Shown here: in pieces, positions 7,963 through 15,471 of the stretch
Numbering within the stretch: the first letter of the stretch is position 1
Layout: each line of letters starts with the position of its first letter
Source: an uncultured Collinsella sp.
Lineage (GTDB): Bacteria > Actinomycetota > Coriobacteriia > Coriobacteriales > Coriobacteriaceae
Assembly: GCA_900754275.1 (NCBI GenBank)
Contig: CAAECF010000118.1
Coordinates: 1 to 22,779 of the forward strand
DNA length: 22,779 bases
Reading direction: 5' to 3'
Notes under the pieces: model-generated
Databases searched by the model: none
The model's input: only the letters and a program-made list of their open reading frames with translations
What the model was told of the DNA's origin: nothing
Translations under genes and position numbers: made by a program

Positions 7963-8515
7963 CTTGATCGCCTTCGCCGGTTACGCGGAAGATGTCGCGC
8001 GTGACGCGGGCGACGTTTCCGCTTGTCTTGAGCTTAATTTTGTCCGTGCCGCCGGCAATGCCCTGGTAGCCCATGTCGAAGGCTGCATTCTTGGAAAGAT
8101 CGAGGCCCGTCTCCTGCATTGCGGCGCTGGCGTTCTGGAGTGCGCCGTTGGGGCCGACCTTAAAGTCGATGGAATTCTGCGCGGTTCCGGCCTTGGCGTC
8201 GGCGGCAATGGTCCAGGTGTTCATGGCGTCGATCTTCATGTTGGTGACATGGATGCCGTAGGCCGAATGATTGTCGATGGTGGTCGCGTCTTCTGAGGGG
8301 CCCTGAAGCGTGCCGTCGGCCTTGGCGACGAAGGGAATAACCGTCGGAACTTTGAACTCTACGTTGTCGATCTCGGTCCTGACCATTACTTTTGTGGTTC
8401 CAACGCGCCCGGCTGCCAGAGCTGGCGTCGGGGCGGCGCCCATTGCGAGCGAGAGCGCGAGCCCTGCGCCCACGACGAGCGCTCTGGCTCCGTTCATGTT
8501 CCTGGTGATGTCCAT
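7916..8515 (-). CDS. Secreted beta-rich protein
   Basis: This 199-residue protein has a signal peptide (ARALVVGAGLALSLAMGAAPTPALAA, likely cut after ALAA near residue 35). The mature part of about 165 residues begins with a strand containing KVPTVIPFV and ends with ATITWTV, a pattern common in small Gram-positive surface proteins with an immunoglobulin-like beta sandwich. It has no cysteine and no membrane anchor. The ATG follows GAAAGGAACGACC. It lies between two membrane-anchored genes in the operon, suggesting a structural or surface complex. The same outline (signal peptide, VPTSI strand, terminal beta strand) recurs in the secreted protein at 21475-22038. Function unknown. Confidence 0.8.
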   Translation of the reverse strand: MDITRNMNGARALVVGAGLALSLAMGAAPTPALAAGRVGTTKVMVRTEIDNVEFKVPTVIPFVAKADGTLQGPSEDATTIDNHSAYGIHVTNMKIDAMNTWTIAADAKAGTAQNSIDFKVGPNGALQNASAAMQETGLDLSKNAAFDMGYQGIAGGTDKIKLKTSGNVARVTRDIFRVTGEGDQVATITWTVEPGAHTA

Positions 8516-8605
8516 GGTCGTTCCTTTCTATTCGCCGCGGGCCGTCCCCGCGATGATTGGACGAATGCTGGTGAATTGCGTGCGGTGCCGCGTCGGTCGA
8601 AAAAG

Positions 8606-9115
8606 CTAGTTCTCGGCTTGCTCAACCCGTACCTTGACACGTGTCGGATTGCCGTGGCTGTCGAGGGTCTTGGCATCGAGTGCCTGGATCTCGATGTATG
8701 CCTCGCCTTCTTTGATGTCGCCGGCGGGGCACGTCTCGATTGTCTTGCCGGTCTCGACCACACCGGATTCGTACATGGTCTCGTCGTTTTGGATGACGCG
8801 GAATCGCTGGGGAAATTTATTGTCTTGGACGTTTTGCACGTTGACGCGCAGCTTGCCGTCCTCCTGTAGCTGAGCGACCGGCGCGACCGAAATCGTCATC
8901 ATGTTGTCGCGGACGATGGCATCGAGCTCATCTTGGATTTCTTGTCGCGATTTACCCTCTGCCGTCGTGACTGAGGCGCCCGCTTCGGGCACGGGCTGCG
9001 ACTGCCAGGCGTATAGTCCTACGGCGACAAGGGCGCAGACGATAGCCAGACAGACAACGACGAGTTTCTTGCGACGCCCCAGTCCTGCGAGGCGGGGCGG
9101 CTTCTTCGCACTCAT
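8606..9115 (-). CDS. Single-pass membrane protein with extracellular beta domain
   Basis: This 169-residue protein starts with a basic cytoplasmic segment (MSAKKPPRLAGLGRRKK), followed by one membrane helix (LVVVCLAIVCALVAVGLYAW, residues about 18-37) and an exported domain of about 130 residues. That domain contains LRVNVQNVQDNKFPQRFRVI, a Tyr-Glu-Ser-Gly turn and a closing VKVRVEQ strand, a fold seen in surface proteins that cap or carry other exported subunits. Its ATG overlaps the stop of the upstream gene in an ATGA junction, so the two are translationally coupled. A 90-base gap separates it from the next gene. Type II membrane topology is inferred. No enzyme motif is seen. Confidence 0.8.
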   Translation of the reverse strand: MSAKKPPRLAGLGRRKKLVVVCLAIVCALVAVGLYAWQSQPVPEAGASVTTAEGKSRQEIQDELDAIVRDNMMTISVAPVAQLQEDGKLRVNVQNVQDNKFPQRFRVIQNDETMYESGVVETGKTIETCPAGDIKEGEAYIEIQALDAKTLDSHGNPTRVKVRVEQAEN

Positions 9116-9408
9116 GCGGCGTCCTTGGTGGTGTAGACACGTGCGAACGTGGACGGGTCCGCTCCAAAGAGCATGTGAAGCATCAGGCGGCGCGAGTAGA
9201 TGAGCTCGTCAAAGTCGTGAGGGAGCTCGATGTCGTGGATACGCGCGATGTGGTGGGCGAGCGCCGAGAACGACTCGGGGTCGCAGATAACATCGGTGGT
9301 GACGTGGTAGACCGCCGTTTCGGGGAACGCCTCTTCGTCGAAAGGCAGGAGATAGGGATCGTCGTCGACCTCGATGGCGACGCCGTACTGGGGCCAGTAA
9401 TATGCCAT
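9112..9408 (-). CDS. Small acidic cytoplasmic protein of unknown function
   Basis: This 98-residue protein lacks a signal peptide or membrane helix. It opens MAYYWPQYGVAIEVDDDPYL and has an acidic composition, one cysteine and several histidines (AHHIARIHDIELPHD). The start is well supported by GGGAGG five bases before the ATG at 9406-9408. It is the first gene of the exported-protein operon and overlaps the next gene by 4 bases (ATGA). The opening strand (GVAIEVDDDP) vaguely recalls the core of small endonuclease-like (DUF559-type) proteins, but the catalytic pattern is not convincing. It could be a chaperone or regulator of the exported proteins, which is a guess from position. Confidence 0.7.
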   Translation of the reverse strand: MAYYWPQYGVAIEVDDDPYLLPFDEEAFPETAVYHVTTDVICDPESFSALAHHIARIHDIELPHDFDELIYSRRLMLHMLFGADPSTFARVYTTKDAA

Positions 9409-9754
9409 GGGAACCTCCCTGCTTCTGGGGCCAAAACTTCTATCGGTTTTGGCTGTCGACGCCGACCGTATCAGCCGCTACTTGACCAATTTCTGACCAA
9501 ATGCTTGACGGATTGACATCTCCGCAGGTAAAAGATGGAAATAATTACTTCAACTTTTTTCGAGCGACAATCGAGCGGTCGGCGACGGCGGGGCGATATT
9601 TGTCAAAAGCATCGTCTGCCGAGGAAATCCAGCCGCTCGCCGAATTGCGCAAACGTAAAAATCGCCAATTATGGAGACGGTTTCGAACACGTCGACGAAA
9701 CGATGCGGTAACATCTCCCTGCAAACACTGTAGTTAGATAAAGGGGGAGTTCGC
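9409..9754. promoter_or_regulatory. Divergent intergenic region with hairpin and TGAC repeats
   Basis: This 346-base region separates the minus-strand exported-protein operon from the plus-strand dehydrogenase/Etf operon. GCCAAAAC (9430-9437) and GTTTTGGC (9446-9453) form a perfect 8-bp stem in the 5' leader of the minus operon. Between 9482 and 9519 the motif TGAC occurs four times (TTGACC, CTGACC, TTGACG, TTGACA), twice as TGACCAA, and could be a regulator site or overlapping -35 boxes. I see no gene here: the possible short reading frames lack a good ribosome binding site and have Arg-rich, unconserved translations. Confidence 0.35.
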
Positions 9755-11356
9755 GTGTCTGCAACCATCAAACCCTTCACCGACGAGTTCGAAGAGTATG
9801 GCCGCGACGAATCTCGCGCATCGGGCGAAGCATCGAGCATCTCGTTTCCGACAACGGAAGACGAGGTCCGTGCCATTTTGGAAACGCTCCATGCCGAGCG
9901 TGTCCCGGTAACGGTTCAGGGCGCCCGAACCGGCCTTGCCGCCGGTGCCGTGCCCCACGGTGGGCATATCCTCAATACTTCCCGTATGAATCGCTACTTG
10001 GGCCTTCGCCGCGATGAACAAGGCCAATTTCTGCTGCGCGTGGAGCCGGGCGTTGTGCTCTCGGAGCTGCGTAAGCAGCTGAGCAAGAAGGTACTGCCGA
10101 CCGCTGGTTGGGACCAGGCATCGCTTGAGGCCTACGAGGAGTTCCAAGAGTCCCCCGAGCAGTTCTTTCCCACCGATCCCACCGAGGCATCTGCCTGTCT
10201 GGGCGGCATGGCGGCATGCAACGCCTCAGGCGCCCGCAGCTACGCTTACGGTCCCATGCGCCCGCATATCACGGGACTCCACGTCGCGCTGGCTGATGGC
10301 GATTTGCTTGAGCTTCAGCGCGGCGAGGCTTTTGCCCAGGACCGCCACCTGTCGCTCGTGACGGCAGCGGGCCGTACGCTCGAGCTCGATCTTCCCGGCT
10401 ATACCATGCCCGAGACAAAAAATGCCTCAGGCTATTTCGTTGCGGACGATATGGACGCCATCGACCTCTTTATCGGCGCGTGCGGCACGCTCGGCGTCAT
10501 TACCGAGCTCGAGATCGCCCTGCAGGCGGCACCTTCGGTCGTATGGGGTGTGAGTTGCTTTTTCGATAGCGAGGACAAGGCGGTGTCCTTTACCGATTCC
10601 GTGCGCCCTGTCCTGTCCCATGCGGCTGCCATCGAGTACTTCGATGCTGGCGCCCTGGATATTCTACGTCGCCAGCGCGAGCAGTCGACGGCGTTTGCCT
10701 CGCTGCCGGCGCTCGACGACGAGGCAAAGGTCTGTGTCTACGTGGAGCTCGACTGCGACGACGAGGCGCAGGCGACCGAGGAGCTGTACCACCTGGGATG
10801 GGTGCTGGAGCTTGCGGGCGGCCGCGACGATGCGACATGGGTCGCCCGCACCGAAGTCGATCGCGAGTGCCAGCGGTTCTTCCGCCACGCGGTGCCTGAG
10901 AGCGTCAACATGCTTATCGACGAGCGCCGCCGCACGGATCCCACTATCACCAAGTTGGGCTCGGACATGTCGGTGCCCAATGCATGCCTTGCCGATGTCA
11001 TGGCCCTCTATCGCCGCACGCTGGCCGAAAGCGGGCTTGAGTCTGCTGCCTGGGGACACATCGGGAACAACCATCTGCATGTGAACATCCTGCCGCGCGA
11101 TGCGCAAGACTACCGTCGTGGTGGAGAACTCTTTGCCCAGTGGGCTTCCGAGGTCACGGCCATGGGCGGTGCCGTTTCTGCCGAACACGGCGTCGGCAAG
11201 ATCAAGGCGGGCTTCTTGGAGACGATGTACGGCCACGAGGCCATGGTCGAGTCGGCGCGTCTCAAACTCCAGCTCGATCCTGCCGGCCAGCTGGGTCGCG
11301 GCAACCTGTTTACGGAGAAGCTCTTGGATGAACTCGTTCAGAAAGGGGGCGCGTGA
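9755..11356 (+). CDS. FAD-linked 2-hydroxyacid (probably D-lactate) dehydrogenase, GlcD/LctD type
   Basis: This 533-residue flavoprotein has an N-terminal PCMH-type FAD-binding domain (VTVQGARTGLAAGAVPHGG near 52-70, and LGGMAACNASGARSYAYG around 150) and a C-terminal FAD-oxidase domain with GHIGNNHLHVNI near 433 and SAEHGVGKIK near 474. These histidines and acidic residues bind the hydroxyacid and metal in the GlcD/D-lactate dehydrogenase family. The GTG start follows GGGGGAG. The gene overlaps the non-coding lead of etfB and forms an operon with both Etf subunits, as in the Acetobacterium lactate dehydrogenase (LctD) complex, where lactate oxidation with NAD+ is driven by reduced ferredoxin. 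Lactate is the likely substrate, but glycolate or another 2-hydroxyacid is possible. No permease or racemase gene is adjacent. Confidence 0.88.
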   Translation: MSATIKPFTDEFEEYGRDESRASGEASSISFPTTEDEVRAILETLHAERVPVTVQGARTGLAAGAVPHGGHILNTSRMNRYLGLRRDEQGQFLLRVEPGVVLSELRKQLSKKVLPTAGWDQASLEAYEEFQESPEQFFPTDPTEASACLGGMAACNASGARSYAYGPMRPHITGLHVALADGDLLELQRGEAFAQDRHLSLVTAAGRTLELDLPGYTMPETKNASGYFVADDMDAIDLFIGACGTLGVITELEIALQAAPSVVWGVSCFFDSEDKAVSFTDSVRPVLSHAAAIEYFDAGALDILRRQREQSTAFASLPALDDEAKVCVYVELDCDDEAQATEELYHLGWVLELAGGRDDATWVARTEVDRECQRFFRHAVPESVNMLIDERRRTDPTITKLGSDMSVPNACLADVMALYRRTLAESGLESAAWGHIGNNHLHVNILPRDAQDYRRGGELFAQWASEVTAMGGAVSAEHGVGKIKAGFLETMYGHEAMVESARLKLQLDPAGQLGRGNLFTEKLLDELVQKGGA

Positions 11357-11358
11357 AG

Positions 11359-12174
11359 ATGAGTGATTTCCATATGGTGGTGTGCGTCAAGGCGGTGCCC
11401 GGAAGCACCGAGGTCAAGATGGACCCCAAGACCAATACTATCGTGCGTGATGGCAAGCAGGCGGTCATTAATCCCTTCGATGCAAGTGCCCTCGAATGTG
11501 CGCTAGCGCTGAAGGACGACTTTATCGGCTTTGGCATGGACGTGCGTGTGACGGTGGTGTCGATGGGCATCCCCGCGACCGAATCGCTGCTGCGCGACTG
11601 CATCGCCCGCGGTGCCGACGACGCGCTGCTGCTGACCGACCGAGCCTTTGCGGGCGCCGATACCCTAGCCACCACCTATGCCCTCAAATGCGGCATCGAG
11701 GCACTCGATGAGGATTTTGACCTGCTCATCTGCGGCAAGATGGCAGTGGACGGCGATACGGCCCAGATCGGCCCCGAGCTGGCCGGCGCCTTTGGGGTCC
11801 CCTGCGTGACCGACGTGAGCTGTGTGCAGAGCGCGGGATTTACGACGTGTGGCTCGCTGGCGCTCGTTCACGGCTGCGATGCCGGCGAGGAGACGGTGTA
11901 CCTGGAGATGCCGTGTGCGATGACGACTGCCAAGGAGATTGGCCAGCTGCGCATGCCGAGTATTGCCGGTATTCGCGCGGCCGAGGATGCAGACGTGCGC
12001 GTGGCCAGCGCTGCCGACGTAAACGCCGACCCCTCGCGTTGCGGCCTTGCCGGATCACCGACGCAGGTCGTGCGCTCGTTTGTGCCCGACCGTGACCAAA
12101 CGTGCGAGGCCGTCGAGGGAACGGCGTCCGGGCAGGCGGTAAAACTTGCCAAGATTATTGAGGGGATGGCATAG
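11359..12174 (+). CDS. etfB: Electron transfer flavoprotein beta subunit (LctB-like)
   Basis: This 271-residue EtfB opens with the family's VCVKAVPG strand, followed by NPFDASALECAL and the FAD/AMP-site segments AGADTLATTYALK and GKMAVDGDTAQIGPELA, which are highly typical. I chose the ATG at 11359 instead of the GTG at 11353 because AAAGGGGG is well spaced only for the former. It begins 2 bases after the dehydrogenase stop. In confurcating Etf complexes this subunit holds the flavin where NAD(H) and ferredoxin electrons split or join; the association with a ferredoxin-fused EtfA and an FAD dehydrogenase points to that type. Membership in the confurcating group is inferred from gene context. 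Confidence 0.93.
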   Translation: MSDFHMVVCVKAVPGSTEVKMDPKTNTIVRDGKQAVINPFDASALECALALKDDFIGFGMDVRVTVVSMGIPATESLLRDCIARGADDALLLTDRAFAGADTLATTYALKCGIEALDEDFDLLICGKMAVDGDTAQIGPELAGAFGVPCVTDVSCVQSAGFTTCGSLALVHGCDAGEETVYLEMPCAMTTAKEIGQLRMPSIAGIRAAEDADVRVASAADVNADPSRCGLAGSPTQVVRSFVPDRDQTCEAVEGTASGQAVKLAKIIEGMA

Positions 12175-13380
12175 ATGAGCGGGCTGATTATCGATAGCGA
12201 AGCCTGTATCGGCTGCGGTCGCTGCGTTCGCGCCTGCGCCTCGGGCGGCATTGTGGTGGAGGGCGAGCGCCCCAATCGCTGTGCCCGCGTAACCGACGGC
12301 TGTATCCTGTGCGGCGGGTGCGTCGACGCCTGCCCCGTCAACGCCATCTCGATCGAGCGCGACGAGGCCGCCGGCGCGGTAGACCTTGACGCATATCGAG
12401 ACATTTGGGTCTTCGTGCAAACTGACAAGCACGATGCCGTGGCATCCGTGGCCTTCGAGCTCATGGGCAAGGGACGCGAGCTTGCTGATGCCCGCGGCTG
12501 TCGCCTGGTGGCACTGGTCGGCATGAGCCCCGAGGGCTCGCTCGAGGACCTCGAACACCTGGTTTGTGCCGGCGCGGACGAAGTTCTGGTCTGTCGTGAC
12601 GAGCGCCTGCGTCAGAACGACGCGGAGGTCTATGCTCGCCTGATCTACGATTTGGTGGCCGAGCGCAAGCCCGAGGCCATTCTGTACGGCGCGACCGCGT
12701 TTGGCCGCGAACTGGCACCCGGCGTTGCCGTGCGCCTGCAGACGGGCCTTACGGCTGATTGCACGGTGCTTTCGGTGGATACGGAGACGGGTCTGCTGCA
12801 GCAGACGCGCCCGGCGTTTGGCGGCAACCTGATGGCCACCATTATCTGCCCCAACCACCGTCCTCAGATGGCAACGGTGCGCCCCGGCATCTTTAAGGCG
12901 CCCGAGTTTGACTATAGCCGCTCCGGCACGATTACCCAGGTAGTGCTTGCGGATGACGTTAAGGCCCGCGTCGAGATCTCGATTCCCGCCGAGGAGTGGG
13001 GACAGCAGGCCTCAATTGCCGATGCCGAGCGTCTGGTCGTGGTGGGCCGCGGCATCGGCTCCAAGAAGAATCTGCCCCTGATGCGAAAGCTCGCCGATGC
13101 CCTGGGTGCCGAGCTTGGTTGCACGCGTCCCATTGTGGAGGCAGGCTGGTTGGAGTATCGCCACCAAATTGGCCAGACGGGTGTATCGGTCTCGCCCAAG
13201 CTCCTCGTGAGCATCGGTGTCTCGGGTGCTATCCAGCATCTCGCCGGCATCGGTGGGGCGGAGTGCATTGTTGCCATCAATGAGGACCCGGATGCCCCCA
13301 TCTTCGGTGCCGCCCAGTACAAGGTCGTCGGCGATGCCGTTGAGATCGTTGAGGAACTGCTGGCTCAGCTCGAGTGCTAA
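12175..13380 (+). CDS. etfA: Electron transfer flavoprotein alpha subunit with N-terminal 2x[4Fe-4S] ferredoxin domain (LctC-like)
   Basis: This 401-residue protein starts with a ferredoxin domain of about 60 residues. Cysteines at 11, 14, 17 and 21 and at 43, 46, 49 and 53 form two CxxCxxCxxxC motifs, enough for two [4Fe-4S] clusters; an extra cysteine sits at 36. The rest is a full EtfA, with the FAD-binding C-terminal signature GVSGAIQHLAGIGG and VAINEDPDAPIFGAAQY. The ATG directly follows the etfB stop (TAGATG) behind GAGGGG. Ferredoxin-fused EtfA is found in the lactate dehydrogenase/Etf and related complexes of anaerobes, where the clusters pass low-potential electrons. Its last four bases overlap the stop of the converging HD-domain gene. 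Confidence 0.94.
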   Translation: MSGLIIDSEACIGCGRCVRACASGGIVVEGERPNRCARVTDGCILCGGCVDACPVNAISIERDEAAGAVDLDAYRDIWVFVQTDKHDAVASVAFELMGKGRELADARGCRLVALVGMSPEGSLEDLEHLVCAGADEVLVCRDERLRQNDAEVYARLIYDLVAERKPEAILYGATAFGRELAPGVAVRLQTGLTADCTVLSVDTETGLLQQTRPAFGGNLMATIICPNHRPQMATVRPGIFKAPEFDYSRSGTITQVVLADDVKARVEISIPAEEWGQQASIADAERLVVVGRGIGSKKNLPLMRKLADALGAELGCTRPIVEAGWLEYRHQIGQTGVSVSPKLLVSIGVSGAIQHLAGIGGAECIVAINEDPDAPIFGAAQYKVVGDAVEIVEELLAQLEC

Positions 13381-14189
13381 GCGCTTGCCAGCCAGCGGCG
13401 CAGCTCGTCCTTAAGGCGACTCCAGGTTGCCTGCGCGGCGGGGTCGGTAAAGGGTCGCGTAATGCCAAAGGGCGCGTCGAGCAGGCGATAGATATCGCCT
13501 TGCTCGCGCGCCAGTGCACGGCTTGCCGGATGGACGAGCTCAAACATAAAGCAGATGAGCCCCACCAGGTAGTCCGCCGGCTCGTTGCGCTCGTCACGCG
13601 CGACGCAGCGATGCTCGTCAAAGGCGGTAAGCGCCGGTGTCGAGAAGTGGCTGGCGAGAAACGTGTCCTCATCCACCTTGAGGATGGTGTCGACGGTGCT
13701 GTCGGCGATGGTGCGCATAATGTCAATCTTGTCGCCATCGCGCACGATCTCGCAGAAGCTCCGTGTACGGGTGTCGAGTTCCGTGGGCAGGCGAAAATCA
13801 CTGTGGTGGGCGATGCTCGCGCGGATCAGTTCGTCCTCTGCCGGGTCATCGATAAAGTCGCGGATGCTCGTTACGGCGGGTGCATCGGCGGGATTCTCGC
13901 CAAAGAGGACCTCGATGCCCAGCGCTGCATGGCTCATGCTCTCGGCGTCCTTAAAGGTGTCCCAGCGCCGCAACTGCTCAAAGCGGCCCATATCGTGTAG
14001 CAGGCCGCAAAGCCATGCCAGGTCAATATCTTCTGACGACCAGCCCTGCTCGCGCGCTACGGCATCGCATGCCTCGGCCACGTGGTACGTATGCTCGATT
14101 TTGAGCGCGATGCGTGGGTTGGTGGCGTCGTAGGCATCGGTGTAGCTTTTGAAGGCCGCGCGCGCCCGGTCTCGATCGATAACTGTCAT
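13377..14189 (-). CDS. HD-domain phosphohydrolase
   Basis: This 270-residue soluble protein has the HD signature: H33/H36 in IEHTYHVAEAC, the HD pair at 65-66 in CGLLHDMGRFEQ, HH at 128-129 and D151/D153/D156 in VRDGDKIDIM. These are the metal ligands expected for an HD hydrolase acting on a nucleotide or other phosphomonoester. The substrate cannot be read from sequence. The ATG at 14187-14189 is preceded by AGGAAGTCATT. The gene converges on etfA with overlapping stop codons (CTAA) and diverges from azlC, sharing with it a 57-base region that includes a perfect inverted repeat. Confidence 0.88.
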   Translation of the reverse strand: MTVIDRDRARAAFKSYTDAYDATNPRIALKIEHTYHVAEACDAVAREQGWSSEDIDLAWLCGLLHDMGRFEQLRRWDTFKDAESMSHAALGIEVLFGENPADAPAVTSIRDFIDDPAEDELIRASIAHHSDFRLPTELDTRTRSFCEIVRDGDKIDIMRTIADSTVDTILKVDEDTFLASHFSTPALTAFDEHRCVARDERNEPADYLVGLICFMFELVHPASRALAREQGDIYRLLDAPFGITRPFTDPAAQATWSRLKDELRRWLASA

Positions 14190-14220
14190 AATGACTTCCT
14201 AAAAAGTTGTGTCTTTCGAT

Positions 14221-14256
14221 CCGGTGGCAATTGTAGGTGAACTTTATTGCCACCGG
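14221..14256. promoter_or_regulatory. Perfect 11-bp inverted repeat between the HD and azlC genes
   Basis: CCGGTGGCAAT (14221-14231) and ATTGCCACCGG (14246-14256) are perfect reverse complements around a 14-base spacer. The spacer holds the probable azlC ribosome binding site (AGGTGA, 14235-14240), and the proposed azlC TTG start is in the right arm. The spacer also holds TACAAT on the minus strand, a possible -10 for the HD gene. It may be a protein-binding operator or an RNA hairpin limiting azlC translation. Confidence 0.5.
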
Positions 14257-15008
14257 TTGATATTTCTGCTGCGTTGCAAGGCGCGCTGCAGACGACTTAC
14301 CAGAATGGGAGTGGCATGGTCCTTAGGATCTTTAAAATCGTCTGGCCAGTGATGCTTACCTATGTTGCAATAGGCGCGCCGTGCGGAATGATCATGGGGC
14401 AGACGGGAATGGAGCCCTGGATGGTCTTTGCTCTGAGCAGCACGTTTGTGACGGGCAGCGGCCAGTTTATGATCTGCAACCTGTGGCTGGCGGGCGTGCC
14501 TGCAGCATCGATCGTCGCGAGCGTCGCCGCCATCTCCTCGCGCTTTGCGCTTTACTCGGCATCGATCGCACCCCATCTGGCGGGCGCCTCGAAGCGTCAG
14601 ACGCTGGCTGTTGCCGCGACACTTACCGAGGAGGCATATGGCATCTCGCTTGCCAAGTTGGTTGAAGGGGAGGATTGGGGCCCGCGCGAGTCCTTTGTGC
14701 TCAACGTGATCCTTATCGCAACATGGGGCGTATCGTGTACGACGGGCGCCATCGTCGGCGCCGTTGTCGATGTTCCCACCGCTATTGCGAGTTTCGTCTG
14801 CACGTCGCTCTTTATCTGTCTACTCTTTTCGCAGCGGTTGTCGCGCGGCAACGTTGTCGCGGCGGTTTCGGGCGCGGTGTCCGTCGCCGTATGCAAGTTC
14901 TTGGGCCTCATGAATATTACCGTGCCGGCAAGCGTCGTGGTCGGCATTGCCATTGCGCTGGCGTGCGATGCTGTATTTGACGGAAGAGGTGCCCGCGATG
15001 CCCGTTAA
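14247..15008 (+). CDS. azlC: AzlC-family branched-chain amino acid exporter, large subunit
   Basis: This 253-residue membrane protein contains the AzlC hallmarks: an early helix followed by GAPCGMIMGQTGM, the FVTGSGQFMICNLWLAG segment, SRFALYSASIAPHL, and TEEAYGISL. About five to six helices follow the family pattern. It forms the pore with the small AzlD subunit, exporting branched-chain amino acids or analogues. The start is a TTG at 14247-14249, chosen because AGGTGA is suitably spaced and the N-terminus matches the family; an ATG at 14316 would cut off the first helix. It overlaps azlD by 11 bases, so the two are translationally coupled. Confidence 0.85.
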   Translation: MPPVDISAALQGALQTTYQNGSGMVLRIFKIVWPVMLTYVAIGAPCGMIMGQTGMEPWMVFALSSTFVTGSGQFMICNLWLAGVPAASIVASVAAISSRFALYSASIAPHLAGASKRQTLAVAATLTEEAYGISLAKLVEGEDWGPRESFVLNVILIATWGVSCTTGAIVGAVVDVPTAIASFVCTSLFICLLFSQRLSRGNVVAAVSGAVSVAVCKFLGLMNITVPASVVVGIAIALACDAVFDGRGARDAR

Positions 15009-15321
15009 CGAGTTCTTGGTTCTGTGGCTGTCGTCGTGGGCTGCTATCGCGTTCTTTCGCATCGCGCCGGCGTTCGCCTTGCGCGGGCGGACCCTGTCGC
15101 CCCGTATTACCGAGGCCCTGGGCTATATCCCGCCCGCTGCCTTTGCCGCGCTGGTCGCCAACGACTTGGTGAGTCCCGGCGCGTTCGACGCGGGGCTCTG
15201 GCCTGCCTTGGTTCCCTGGATTGCGGCCGCCGGCGTCGTGGTCGTGGCGGTCAAGACAAAATCGATGCTGTGGTGCTGCGTCTCGGGCATCGTACTCTAT
15301 ATCGTCTTGAGCCTTATATAG
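14998..15321 (+). CDS. azlD: AzlD-family small subunit of the branched-chain amino acid exporter
   Basis: This 107-residue protein has about four membrane helices and the AzlD signature RIAPAFALRGRTLSPRITEAL with GYIPPAAFAALVANDL. The ATG at 14998 lies inside the end of azlC (11-base overlap) behind GGAAGAGG; an in-frame start further upstream would add an unconserved segment. AzlD normally works only together with AzlC. The gene ends the pair. No T-rich terminator follows it, only a short GGCG/CGCC stem. Confidence 0.86.
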   Translation: MPVNEFLVLWLSSWAAIAFFRIAPAFALRGRTLSPRITEALGYIPPAAFAALVANDLVSPGAFDAGLWPALVPWIAAAGVVVVAVKTKSMLWCCVSGIVLYIVLSLI

Positions 15322-15471
15322 GGGTGGCGTCGCGGGCGCCGAATCTCGTTCCATCCCAACTTGTCGAGTTTTTCACCGAGCTGGTCTATTTCTTCTGGTA
15401 CCATGGTCAAACTTTACTGTAGCAAAGCGTGACGTGGGCTTTTGTATCCCGTCAGCGGAAATGGGGGTTTC
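15322..15471 (+). other. Intergenic region before the KdgT-family gene
   Basis: These 150 bases must hold the permease promoter, but no pair of boxes is convincing. The best guess is TTGTCG at 15361-15366 with TCTATT some 17-18 bases downstream. A GGTACC/CATGG stretch near 15397 has local symmetry. No gene is supported here. Confidence 0.2.

Noticed and set aside
9501..9737. 78-codon frame upstream of the dehydrogenase gene
   Set aside because: There is no ribosome binding site, the translation is Arg-rich and unconserved in appearance, and it sits on probable regulatory repeats.
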